From the NCBI GenBank assembly GCA_945861165.1, contig CAMATO010000004.1, positions 1 through 26,811 on the forward strand: a stretch of DNA of 26,811 nucleotides, written 5' to 3'. Of this stretch, positions 1 through 6,584 are shown piece after piece. Positions within the stretch are counted from its first letter, which is position 1; each line of letters begins with the position of its first letter. The translations under genes were made by a program, and so were the position numbers. This DNA comes from Bifidobacterium breve (lineage in GTDB: Bacteria; Actinomycetota; Actinomycetes; S36-B12; UBA5976). The notes beneath the pieces were generated by a model that searched no databases, had not been told where the DNA came from, and worked only from the letters and a program-made list of their open reading frames with translations.

Positions 1-145
1 CGCAATTGCTCATCTAGGTTTAGACCCAATTCTTGATTTAGAGCTGAGACTGGGTGAAGGAACCGGAGCACTACTTGCCCTACCCATCCTTCGAGCCTCA
101 TGTCAGGGGCTATCACAAATAGCTCGCATCTCTGATCTGCTTTAA
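1..145 (+). CDS. cobT: Nicotinate-nucleotide-dimethylbenzimidazole phosphoribosyltransferase, C-terminal end (partial)
   Basis: Only the last 47 codons are present, read in frame from base 2 to the TAA at 143-145. The tail contains HLGLDPILDLELRLGEGTGA, the conserved C-terminal stretch of CobT. The family moves phosphoribose from nicotinate mononucleotide to 5,6-dimethylbenzimidazole, giving the alpha-ribazole phosphate used as the lower ligand of cobalamin in the cytoplasm. The body of the gene lies to the left of the window. The context fits, because the same window encodes a B12-dependent ribonucleotide reductase. No clear hairpin terminator follows the stop. Confidence 0.85.
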   Translation, partial: AIAHLGLDPILDLELRLGEGTGALLALPILRASCQGLSQIARISDLL

Positions 146-372
146 GAAATCGCGTATGTGTTTTTATTAATCAAAAGTAAGAAGAGATTATTGCTAAAAA
201 AGAGTCACACTAAAAGTTGGTTAAGTAAAAGGCCCGCGCTACTATAACAACACATCATGCCATAGTTAGGATAGATTAGAGTTCATAAAGTAGATTATCC
301 CTATAAGTCGAGGGTAAATGATGAAAACTAGTCAAAATCCCAGCACCCCCGCAATCAAAGTAAAGGATAATT
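146..372. other. Intergenic region between cobT and the YHYH gene
   Basis: This 227-bp AT-rich gap holds no convincing gene, tRNA or hairpin terminator. Near its right side, around 290-312, is a stretch with the 9-mer CCCTATAAG that resembles the repeats at 2079-2117 and 4536-4578 (listed separately). An AAAGGA ribosome-binding site at 362-367 belongs to the gene starting at 373. Confidence 0.5.
290..312. repeat. Possible degenerate third copy of the rnpB-3'-end-like repeat
   Basis: Aligned without gaps to the 22 bases beginning at 2089, this stretch matches at about 16 positions, with nine consecutive identities (CCCTATAAG at 299-307) followed by a CG match. Its position, just left of the YHYH module, is where a third copy would be expected if that module were also flanked. 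The match alone is not strong enough to exclude chance. Confidence 0.3.
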
Positions 373-1332
373 ATGTCACATGACCATGAAGTTAAGCATT
401 TATCTGAAATAGATCGAAGAAAGTTTTTAAAAATGACATCAGCAATCTCAGGTTTAGCGTTTTTAAGTAGTTTTATTAAAATCACAAACGCTTACGCACT
501 CACATCAGCAACTTTACCTGGATTCACTGCATTTGCTAGTTCAGTTAAAGTCTTTAAAAATAGCAAGTATTATTTAGTTGAATCTAATGGAATTCCTGCT
601 CATCAAATGATGGTTGGAATTAAAAGTTGGCAACAACAAGTTCCAACTATTCAAAATTACACTGGAAGTAATGCTTGGTCAATTCCGATCAAGCCGGTTA
701 TTGCTGCCAAATCAGTCTCTGCCAAAGACCATTTTTTAAGAGGTGCGATAGCAATAGCGGTTAATGGCGTACCAATTTTTAATGCCTTAAATAATAGAGG
801 CGATGATGCATTACTTTCTGGGGAGCTAGATAATTGGGGCGGCCACTGTGGCCAAGCAGATGATTATCACTATCACATCGCTCCAACACACTTACAGACT
901 GTTATTGGCAAAAAAGTGCCTATCGCTTATGCGTTGGACGGTTTTCCAATTTATGGTGCAACTGAGATTGATGGAAAGAAAGTTACTGGGCTGGATTCTT
1001 TAAATGGCCACTTTGATTCAAAGAAGAATTATCACTATCACGCAACATCAAATTACCCATATATAAATGGTGGCTTTAAAGGAGTAGTAACAGAGATTAA
1101 TGGTCAGGTTTCTCCACAAGCATTAACAAAAGCATTTAGACCGGCAGGTGAACCACTTAGAGGAGCAATAATTACCAGCCTTGAACAAACAGGCAAAAAT
1201 GCATTTGATCTAAAGTATTCACTAAGTGGCGCTAATTACCGTATTAAGTACAGCGCAACATTATCTCAAGTAAGCATGCAGTTTATTGATGCCAAAGGGT
1301 CAAGCAGGAATGAGGTTTATCAGAGAAAATGA
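373..1332 (+). CDS. Tat-exported YHYH-domain protein
   Basis: This 319-residue protein has a twin-arginine motif (DRRKFLK, arginines at 15-16) and a hydrophobic stretch ending near residue 42 (NAYA), so it is probably exported folded by Tat. The mature part carries the YHYH motif twice: GGHCGQADDYHYH with YHYH at 165-168, and NYHYHATSNYPY with YHYH at 220-223. This histidine-rich pattern defines the YHYH family, which has no established function; clustered histidines and Tat export suggest metal binding (inference). The start is supported by AAAGGA five bases upstream. The stop overlaps an ATG (ATGA) of the next reading frame, so the two genes are probably co-transcribed and may act together. 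Confidence 0.8.
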   Translation: MSHDHEVKHLSEIDRRKFLKMTSAISGLAFLSSFIKITNAYALTSATLPGFTAFASSVKVFKNSKYYLVESNGIPAHQMMVGIKSWQQQVPTIQNYTGSNAWSIPIKPVIAAKSVSAKDHFLRGAIAIAVNGVPIFNALNNRGDDALLSGELDNWGGHCGQADDYHYHIAPTHLQTVIGKKVPIAYALDGFPIYGATEIDGKKVTGLDSLNGHFDSKKNYHYHATSNYPYINGGFKGVVTEINGQVSPQALTKAFRPAGEPLRGAIITSLEQTGKNAFDLKYSLSGANYRIKYSATLSQVSMQFIDAKGSSRNEVYQRK

Positions 1333-1385
1333 GTAATCCATTAATTTTATTGATCGTAGATTATTTCAAGCACACTAAGCTTTTG

Positions 1386-2051
1386 ATGCGTAAATTTATT
1401 GCCGTTCTATTACTAATTACATTTCTCTCACCGCTGCCAAATTCAACAGCAGCTACCTCAAGTACTCTTTCATTTAACGCGGAGGTTTGGGCGGATAACT
1501 GGTTTGCTCTCTATGTAAACGGCAAGAAAGTTGGCGAAGATTCTGTACCTATAACTACTGAGAAATCATTTAATAGTAGCAAAATTAAATTCACCGCTAC
1601 TTATCCTTTTACAATTGGAATTATTGCAAAGGATTATACTGCAAACTCTTCCGGCCTTGAATATATTGGCACCAGCCGACAACAAATTGGTGATGGTGGA
1701 ATTATTATTCAGATTCGAGAAATATCTTCTGGAAAAGTTGTGGCTTACTCTTCAAAAGATTGGAAAGTCTTAGTTGTAAATAAAGCTCCAGTAAATGCAG
1801 ATTGTGTTAAGTCAAAAAATCCAACTGTTGATTGTAAATATATTAATACACCAATTCCAAATGGGTGGGCTACAACCGCATACAAAGACTCAACTTGGAA
1901 ATCCGCTAGTGAATATTCAAAAGTGGCAGTTGGTGTGAAAGAGGGATACTTTGATTACACCTGGACATCAGGATCATCAATAGTCTGGTCAACCAACTTA
2001 AAGTTGGATAACACAATTCTCTTAAGAAAAATTATCACCTCAGGGCGTTGA
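1386..2051 (+). CDS. Secreted protein of unknown function, partner of the YHYH protein
   Basis: From the ATG at 1386 the product is about 221 residues and begins with a classical Sec signal peptide (MRKFIAVLLLITFLSPLP, cleavage likely near STAA). The frame is open back to an ATG at 1329 that overlaps the YHYH stop; I prefer 1386 because the signal peptide starts there, though the ATGA overlap argues for 1329. Neither start has a strong ribosome-binding site. The mature protein is rich in Ser, Thr and aromatic residues and looks beta-rich, with early WADNWFALYVNGKKVGED, two cysteines near DCVKSK and VDCKY, and several tryptophans. It could be a jelly-roll or galactose-binding-like fold; I do not recognise a named family. 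Confidence 0.7.
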   Translation: MRKFIAVLLLITFLSPLPNSTAATSSTLSFNAEVWADNWFALYVNGKKVGEDSVPITTEKSFNSSKIKFTATYPFTIGIIAKDYTANSSGLEYIGTSRQQIGDGGIIIQIREISSGKVVAYSSKDWKVLVVNKAPVNADCVKSKNPTVDCKYINTPIPNGWATTAYKDSTWKSASEYSKVAVGVKEGYFDYTWTSGSSIVWSTNLKLDNTILLRKIITSGR

Positions 2052-2078
2052 GATAAACATAATCAGCCGAAATCTGAC

Positions 2079-2117
2079 CTAATTTACCGAAGAGTCGCCC
2101 TATAAGCCGGAATCTAG
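2079..2117 (-). repeat. Direct repeat copy A, resembling the 3' end of RNase P RNA
   Basis: The core GAAGAGTCGCCCTATAAGCC (2089-2108) recurs exactly at 4547-4566, and similarity extends on both sides (CTAA..TTTA to the left, ATCTAG to the right). On the minus strand it reads ATTCCGGCTTATAGGGCGAC, which matches from memory the 3'-terminal stretch of bacterial rnpB (CCCGGCTTAT in E. coli, with an actinobacterial-like GGCGACTC tail). No complete rnpB lies alongside. A 3'-end fragment of an RNA gene is the usual mark left by site-specific integration, so it may be an attachment-site remnant. Confidence 0.6.
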
Positions 2118-2178
2118 GCTTTTGGGTACTATTCAAGCTCAAAAATCAAAAATGCTCTAATTCTTGCCCCTTTTCATT

Positions 2179-2191
2179 GCATAACCTATGC
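2179..2191. promoter_or_regulatory. Palindrome GCATA-ACC-TATGC upstream of the hydrolase-permease operon
   Basis: A perfect 5+5 palindrome with a three-base centre lies 54 bases before the ATG at 2246, within a plausible promoter region. It could be an operator for a local regulator, but no regulator gene is nearby and the site is short. Confidence 0.25.
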
Positions 2192-2245
2192 GCAGTCCAA
2201 TACTCTGCAAATAGTGAGATTCCATGATGGTTTTTGGGGTAAAGA

Positions 2246-3109
2246 ATGTCAAAGCAGTTATCAGTTGCGTTAGCGCAAGTTACCCAGCGTGAATTTACAG
2301 ATGACTTGACTGGTTATGCCCAAGAAATGGAAAAAATTCTCAGCCCCTCTTCCGGCATTCAAATGGTGGTTCATCCTGAACTTCATTTATTTGGTTCGGA
2401 TATGAGCGCTAGTGCCTTGCAGGAAATTGCAAGATCTCTTGACAGCAAATTCGTAGAAGAACTGGGTGCAATTGCCAAACGATTCGGTATTTGGTTGATT
2501 CCAGGAAGCATAGTGGAACCCGCACCCAATAATAATGTATACAACACTGCCTTGGTCTTTAATCCTGCTGGAGAATTAGTTTCATTTTATAGAAAGATCT
2601 TTCCATGGCGTCCCTCTGAGCCGTTTACCATGGGAAATGAATTTTCAATATTTGAAATACCGGGATTAGGTTGTGTTGGTTTAAATATTTGTTATGACAT
2701 CTGGTTTCCAGAAGTAACCAGACAATTGACTTGGATGGGTGCAGAATTAATAGTCAATCTTGTTAGAACAACCACTCCAGATCGAAAGCAAGAATTAGTT
2801 TTAGTTCAAGCCAGCTCAATTGTAAATCAAGTTTATATCCTAAGTGTAAATGCAGCAGCCCCCAAAGCGATGGGTAGATCTTTAGTGGTAGATCCAGATG
2901 GTGATGTCGTTGACCAAATACTTGATGACAGCAATACCGTGATCCAGTCCATTATTGACTTTGATCGCGTTGCACAGATTAGACAAAATGGTACGGCAGG
3001 AGTTAACCGTATGTGGGATCAATTTCTGCCCAATGATCCAGTCATAAATTTCCCCATTTACGCTGGGCGAATAAATCCACGGACATGGCGTCCGGGGATG
3101 AATAAATAG
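2246..3109 (+). CDS. Carbon-nitrogen hydrolase (nitrilase superfamily)
   Basis: This 287-residue cytoplasmic enzyme has the superfamily triad: Glu45 in HPELHLFG, Lys117 in YRKIFPW and Cys149 in LNICYDIWFPEV. Such enzymes hydrolyse amides, carbamoyl amines or nitriles through a cysteine thioester. The length is normal and no signal peptide is visible. The substrate cannot be read from sequence. The next gene, 17 bases downstream on the same strand, encodes a permease resembling the putrescine importer PuuP, so an amine-derived amide (for example N-carbamoylputrescine or a related compound) is plausible but unproven. The upstream ribosome-binding site is weak. The pair sits between two rnpB-like direct repeats, which hints at acquisition as a cassette. 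Confidence 0.85.
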   Translation: MSKQLSVALAQVTQREFTDDLTGYAQEMEKILSPSSGIQMVVHPELHLFGSDMSASALQEIARSLDSKFVEELGAIAKRFGIWLIPGSIVEPAPNNNVYNTALVFNPAGELVSFYRKIFPWRPSEPFTMGNEFSIFEIPGLGCVGLNICYDIWFPEVTRQLTWMGAELIVNLVRTTTPDRKQELVLVQASSIVNQVYILSVNAAAPKAMGRSLVVDPDGDVVDQILDDSNTVIQSIIDFDRVAQIRQNGTAGVNRMWDQFLPNDPVINFPIYAGRINPRTWRPGMNK

Positions 3110-3126
3110 CAAAAGGAGAAAGAAAG

Positions 3127-4449
3127 ATGACAACACTAGAACGTACGCTGGGTTTGCGCTCAGTTGTACTTTTTGGCCTTGCTTATATGACACCAATTAT
3201 TGTTCTCGGAATATTTGGTATCACGGCCGATATTACTTCTGGAGCAAGCGCTGGTGCATATTCGCTTGGTCTGATTGCAATGCTCTTTACTGCGTACTCA
3301 TACGGCAAGCTTGCTCGGGTATTCCCTGTTGCCGGCTCTGCTTATACCTACGTTCGTAAATCAATTAATGATCCACTTGGATTTTTGGTTGGTTGGGCGA
3401 TTTTGCTCGACTATCTATTCTTGCCGATGGTTATTTGGTTAATCGGGGGCGCTTATCTCCAAGCACAATTCCCAGCAGTTCCATTTTCAATTTGGATCCT
3501 GCTATTTATTGCAATTACAAGTGCACTAAATATCATCGGATTTAAAGTTGCAGATAAAGCAAATTTTGCTTTGATGGCGTTTCAAAGCTTGGTGATGGTT
3601 ATTTTCGTCGCACTTTGTATCGCATATGTTGCTGGTGGTGATGGTTTGGGAACGTTGTTCTCAGTTGAACCGTTTTACGCTAAGGCAACTACCTGGACTG
3701 CTCTAACAGCAGGAGCTGCTGTTTCTGCTTATTCCTTCCTCGGATTTGATGCGGTAACTACACTTACCGAAGAAACAAAGGATCCAAAGAACACTATTCC
3801 AAGAGCAATCATGCTGGTTGCTTTAATTGGTGGTGCCATATTCATAGTGACTGCTTACTTCACTACTTTGGCAAAACCAGGAAAAGAGTTTGTGGAAGTA
3901 GGTTCTGCTGCATTTGAGATTTCAAAAATGATTGGTGGCGCCTTCTTTGGCTCGATATTCCTTGCAGGTTTAATCATTGGTCAATTCGCTAGCGGACTTG
4001 CAGCTCAAGCAAGTGCTAGTCGATTGATCTTTGCAATGGGTCGCGATGGCGTTCTTCCTAAGAGTCTTTTTGCAAAATTAAACAATGCATATAAGACACC
4101 AGTTCCTGCAATTCTTGCTGTTGCAGTAGTTGGCCTCTTAGCTCTTCGGCTAGATATTGCAACTTCAACTTCATTTATTAGCTTTGGCGCGTTTACTGCA
4201 TTCACCTTGGTGAATGTCGCAGTCATTGCTTATTACCTGAAGAACCGAAGCGCAGATAAAAATATCCTAGGATGGGTACTTATACCTATCATTGGAGCTT
4301 TAGCCGATGCATATCTACTTTTGCAATTAGATGATAATGCAAAACGACTTGGGCTAATCTGGCTAGGAATTGGAATCGTAGTTCTACTAGTAATTACTAA
4401 GGGATTCCGTAAGAAAACTCCTCAGATGAGTGATCCAGTTGGTATGTAA
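3127..4449 (+). CDS. APC-family permease, PuuP-like amine/amino-acid importer
   Basis: This 440-residue integral membrane protein has about twelve hydrophobic segments. The N-terminal part (FGLAYMTPIIVLGIFGI, AGSAYTYVRKSINDPLGFL, LLDYLFLPMV) closely resembles the putrescine importer PuuP as I recall it. The segment SFLGFDAVTTLTEETKDP is the usual APC-superfamily motif after helix 5. An AAGGAG site lies nine bases before the ATG. It is translated with the upstream carbon-nitrogen hydrolase, so the pair should import and hydrolyse one nitrogenous compound. Putrescine or another amine is the best guess; general amino-acid uptake is an alternative. A strong terminator follows. Confidence 0.85.
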   Translation: MTTLERTLGLRSVVLFGLAYMTPIIVLGIFGITADITSGASAGAYSLGLIAMLFTAYSYGKLARVFPVAGSAYTYVRKSINDPLGFLVGWAILLDYLFLPMVIWLIGGAYLQAQFPAVPFSIWILLFIAITSALNIIGFKVADKANFALMAFQSLVMVIFVALCIAYVAGGDGLGTLFSVEPFYAKATTWTALTAGAAVSAYSFLGFDAVTTLTEETKDPKNTIPRAIMLVALIGGAIFIVTAYFTTLAKPGKEFVEVGSAAFEISKMIGGAFFGSIFLAGLIIGQFASGLAAQASASRLIFAMGRDGVLPKSLFAKLNNAYKTPVPAILAVAVVGLLALRLDIATSTSFISFGAFTAFTLVNVAVIAYYLKNRSADKNILGWVLIPIIGALADAYLLLQLDDNAKRLGLIWLGIGIVVLLVITKGFRKKTPQMSDPVGM

Positions 4450-4464
4450 GACTAAGTAAAAAAT

Positions 4465-4498
4465 AAAAAGGTGGGCCGATAAATGGCCCACCTTTTTT
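4465..4498 (+). terminator. Rho-independent terminator, probably bidirectional
   Basis: The stem GGTGGGCC (4470-4477) pairs with GGCCCACC (4485-4492) across a seven-base loop and is flanked by AAAAA and TTTTTT. It ends the hydrolase-permease operon and could also work in reverse for the convergent minus-strand genes. Confidence 0.92.
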
Positions 4499-4535
4499 CA
4501 ATACCTATCTCCGTGCGGGACATGGTCACTAGGCA

Positions 4536-4578
4536 CTAACTTTAAAGAAGAGTCGCCCTATAAGCCAGAAATATCTAG
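4536..4578 (-). repeat. Direct repeat copy B, resembling the 3' end of RNase P RNA
   Basis: This shares the 20-base core GAAGAGTCGCCCTATAAGCC (4547-4566) exactly with copy A, 2458 bp to the left, plus partly matching flanks ending in ATATCTAG. The minus-strand reading again looks like the rnpB 3' end. The sequence right of the repeat is a protein gene rather than the rest of rnpB, and the TAG stop of that gene (4575-4577) falls inside the repeat. Confidence 0.6.
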
Positions 4579-5024
4579 TTTGTCTTTTTGTTCCAAAGAG
4601 AACCTAGGAATAAAACTAAAAGTAGATAAAAAGCTACCCCATTTAATGCTTCACCCGGTGGTGTACTTGTGGAAGTTACACTCATCATCTGCCCAGCAAT
4701 AAAACGCATAACTGGATCAAGTGTGAGAGTTAGCAAAACCAATGGAGTTAATCCTGGATAACGAAAAAACAACACAAGCAGAAGTACAGCAAGAATTAGT
4801 TGTATTGCGCCCCATTGGTGAAATATCGCAATAATGTTATTCCCCCCTGCAACGGATGTATCAATGCCAGCAATGCTCTGAGCACCACCATCTGCTGCAA
4901 AAAGGTGAATGCAACTGCGCACAACCATCACGAACATATAGAGGGCTGTAATGAAACGAATTAGGCGAAACCCTTGAAATGTTGAGAGATCTTTGGGAAG
5001 CACTTTCTTGATATCAAACTTCAT
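4575..5024 (-). CDS. Four-helix membrane protein, DoxX/DUF4345-like
   Basis: A product of about 149 residues with four hydrophobic segments, including FITALYMFVMVVR, AIQLILAVLLLVLFF, LTPLVLLTLTLDPVMRFI and VAFYLLLVLFLGSLW. The layout and the LDPVMRFIAG-type segment recall small DoxX- or DUF4345-type proteins, but this is not a firm family call. I chose the ATG at 5024 because GGGA lies about five bases upstream; an in-frame GTG at 5033 overlapping the upstream stop would add three residues. It directly follows the LmeA-like gene, so the two are probably one operon, and its stop lies inside repeat copy B. Confidence 0.6.
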   Translation of the reverse strand: MKFDIKKVLPKDLSTFQGFRLIRFITALYMFVMVVRSCIHLFAADGGAQSIAGIDTSVAGGNNIIAIFHQWGAIQLILAVLLLVLFFRYPGLTPLVLLTLTLDPVMRFIAGQMMSVTSTSTPPGEALNGVAFYLLLVLFLGSLWNKKTN

Positions 5025-5032
5025 AGTTCCCA

Positions 5033-5701
5033 CTATAAACCAGATCCAAGATTGCCAAGTTGAATATTGTTACCCAACATTTTGACAGAAAGTCCCTTGC
5101 TACTTAATGAAACTGACTCAACTTTAAGTCCCTTAGGTGGTGTCAGATCTCTTTGGCTCTTACTTTTAATTTGATCTTGAAGTTCGGCTGGTAATGAAGA
5201 AGCTGGTATTAGATTGTCCAAGAATGAAACGCTCTCAAGTTCGAAATAAAGCTGGCTATTTGAGTACTTTGGAATCAGTAACGCTGTAGCCAATCCATCT
5301 GCTCCGACAGAAACTTGCAAAGTATTACCCACAATTTGTGCACCATTAAATTCGGATGACTGTGTAATTGTTGACGCAGGAATAGTTGCCGTGACTTCCA
5401 AAGAGCCAACCTGGGTTGGTTTTGCTTTACTGATATTTGATGCGGATATATCCAGCGAAGTCTTTGTGCTGTTCTCTTTAAGAACAAAATTCTTTATATT
5501 TATGTGTGCTGATTTAATTGAATCAGAAGTGATATTGCTCGGTACATCAACGAGTGGAACTGAGGCACTGATACCTGAAGCCTTGGGCATCTCTTGCTCG
5601 ACTTTCGAAGTGATCTGCGTTGAAATGTATTGTTGAACCCCTAACACTCCACCGAATAGAACAAAAACAGTTGCTGATGCCACAATTATTTTAATTTTCA
5701 T
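5033..5701 (-). CDS. LmeA-like (DUF2993) phospholipid-binding envelope protein
   Basis: This 222-residue protein has a hydrophobic N-terminal anchor or signal (KIIVASATVFVLFGGVLG) and a beta-rich extracytoplasmic domain. The pattern of amphipathic strands, with N-terminal helix QQYISTQITSKVEQEM, then VPLVDVPSNI and a C-terminal GLKVESVSLSSKGLSVKM, matches DUF2993. In mycobacteria LmeA of this family binds phospholipids and takes part in lipomannan maturation; here only the family level can be claimed. AGG lies ahead of the ATG. It overlaps or abuts the downstream four-helix membrane protein gene, suggesting a shared envelope role. Confidence 0.75.
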   Translation of the reverse strand: MKIKIIVASATVFVLFGGVLGVQQYISTQITSKVEQEMPKASGISASVPLVDVPSNITSDSIKSAHINIKNFVLKENSTKTSLDISASNISKAKPTQVGSLEVTATIPASTITQSSEFNGAQIVGNTLQVSVGADGLATALLIPKYSNSQLYFELESVSFLDNLIPASSLPAELQDQIKSKSQRDLTPPKGLKVESVSLSSKGLSVKMLGNNIQLGNLGSGL

Positions 5702-5837
5702 TCTATGAACCTATCAAAGAAAATTTGTGAAATTAGAAATTATCGAGATTTGAATCATGTGAATATGGTCACAAAAGTTACCTAATACTCCGGATTAAGG
5801 TTGCAAACTCGCTCGATCTTCAACAACTGCTTTAAAC

Positions 5838-6428
5838 TTATCTAACTTTTGGAAGATTCCAGCCCTGCCTAATCGAAATAGTGCGCACCAACACAATTAC
5901 TAATCCAGCAATTAAAGCCACTGCTCCATTTGGCAATGCAGTTGGTTCTAGTAAGACATAAACAAATGCTCCCACTGTGCAAGATGTTCCAATTGTTTCT
6001 CTATGTAACAAAATGGGTTCTACTCGACAAAGCACATCGCGAAGTAATCCACCAGCAACAGCGGTTAAAACTCCTAAAATCAAAGCGGCATAACTTGGAG
6101 CGTCATTATAAAGGGAGTATTCAACTCCAGAAACTGTTGCAACTGCTAAACCTAAAGTGTCTAATGACAAGACAATTTTTCCAACTGGTTTTTTATTTCT
6201 AAGTGCAATAGTTATGCCAACAGCTAGCAAGATCGATAGGAAGTACCAAGGCTCCTGTACCCAGATTGGGCGATCCCCTAGAAACAAGTTTCGAAGTGTT
6301 CCACCAGTTAGTGAGGCAACAGTGGCAATCAATAAAATTCCGGCGTAATCCATCCGGCGATCAGCGGCTATTCGAGCACCAACCAAGGCAAAGGCGAAGG
6401 TTGCGATTAAGTCCAAGATTTCAATCAT
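5838..6428 (-). CDS. TRIC-type channel / YicG (UPF0126) membrane protein
   Basis: This 196-residue protein has six to seven hydrophobic helices arranged as a tandem repeat typical of prokaryotic TRIC channels. The paired motifs TGGTLRNLFLGDRP and AGGLLRDVLCRVEPI show the two glycine-rich half-repeats. Prokaryotic members form trimeric cation channels; YicG-type relatives may carry small solutes such as glycine. The ATG at 6428 has no ribosome-binding site, but TATACA lies eight bases upstream, as expected for a leaderless actinobacterial transcript. It is divergent from the FAD oxidoreductase gene, with a 156-bp shared promoter region. Confidence 0.85.
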   Translation of the reverse strand: MIEILDLIATFAFALVGARIAADRRMDYAGILLIATVASLTGGTLRNLFLGDRPIWVQEPWYFLSILLAVGITIALRNKKPVGKIVLSLDTLGLAVATVSGVEYSLYNDAPSYAALILGVLTAVAGGLLRDVLCRVEPILLHRETIGTSCTVGAFVYVLLEPTALPNGAVALIAGLVIVLVRTISIRQGWNLPKVR

Positions 6429-6584
6429 GGGTTAAATGTATATGGAAATTATCAAGATCGATTAGTTGACCCGCTTCCAAATATCGAAGTGAATTGCAAT
6501 CAATGATTTGATAGAAAAAAGCTTTTTTGGTGAAAAAACACAATTGATTCCAAGTTCCCTTTAGTATCTAGTAGCCTCATATCC
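6429..6584. promoter_or_regulatory. Divergent promoter region, candidate leaderless starts both ways
   Basis: This AT-rich gap separates two divergent genes. TATACA sits eight bases before the minus-strand ATG, and TAGCCT (6572-6577) sits seven bases before the plus-strand ATG at 6585. Both fit the actinobacterial TAnnnT -10 pattern with transcription starting at or near the start codon. A palindromic AAAAAAGCTTTTTT (6515-6528) lies between; its role is unknown. Confidence 0.35.

Noticed and set aside
4578..5033. A complete rnpB gene to the right of repeat copy B.
   Set aside because: The sequence right of the repeat is an open reading frame for a hydrophobic four-helix protein and lacks the conserved 5' RNase P RNA core.
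5930..6469. Several plus-strand open frames of 60-90 codons opposite the TRIC-type gene.
   Set aside because: They overlap each other and a clearly conserved minus-strand membrane protein, have no ribosome-binding sites, and encode low-complexity sequence.
6515..6528. AAAAAAGCTTTTTT as a terminator.
   Set aside because: It lies between divergent genes rather than after a stop codon and has only a two-base GC core.
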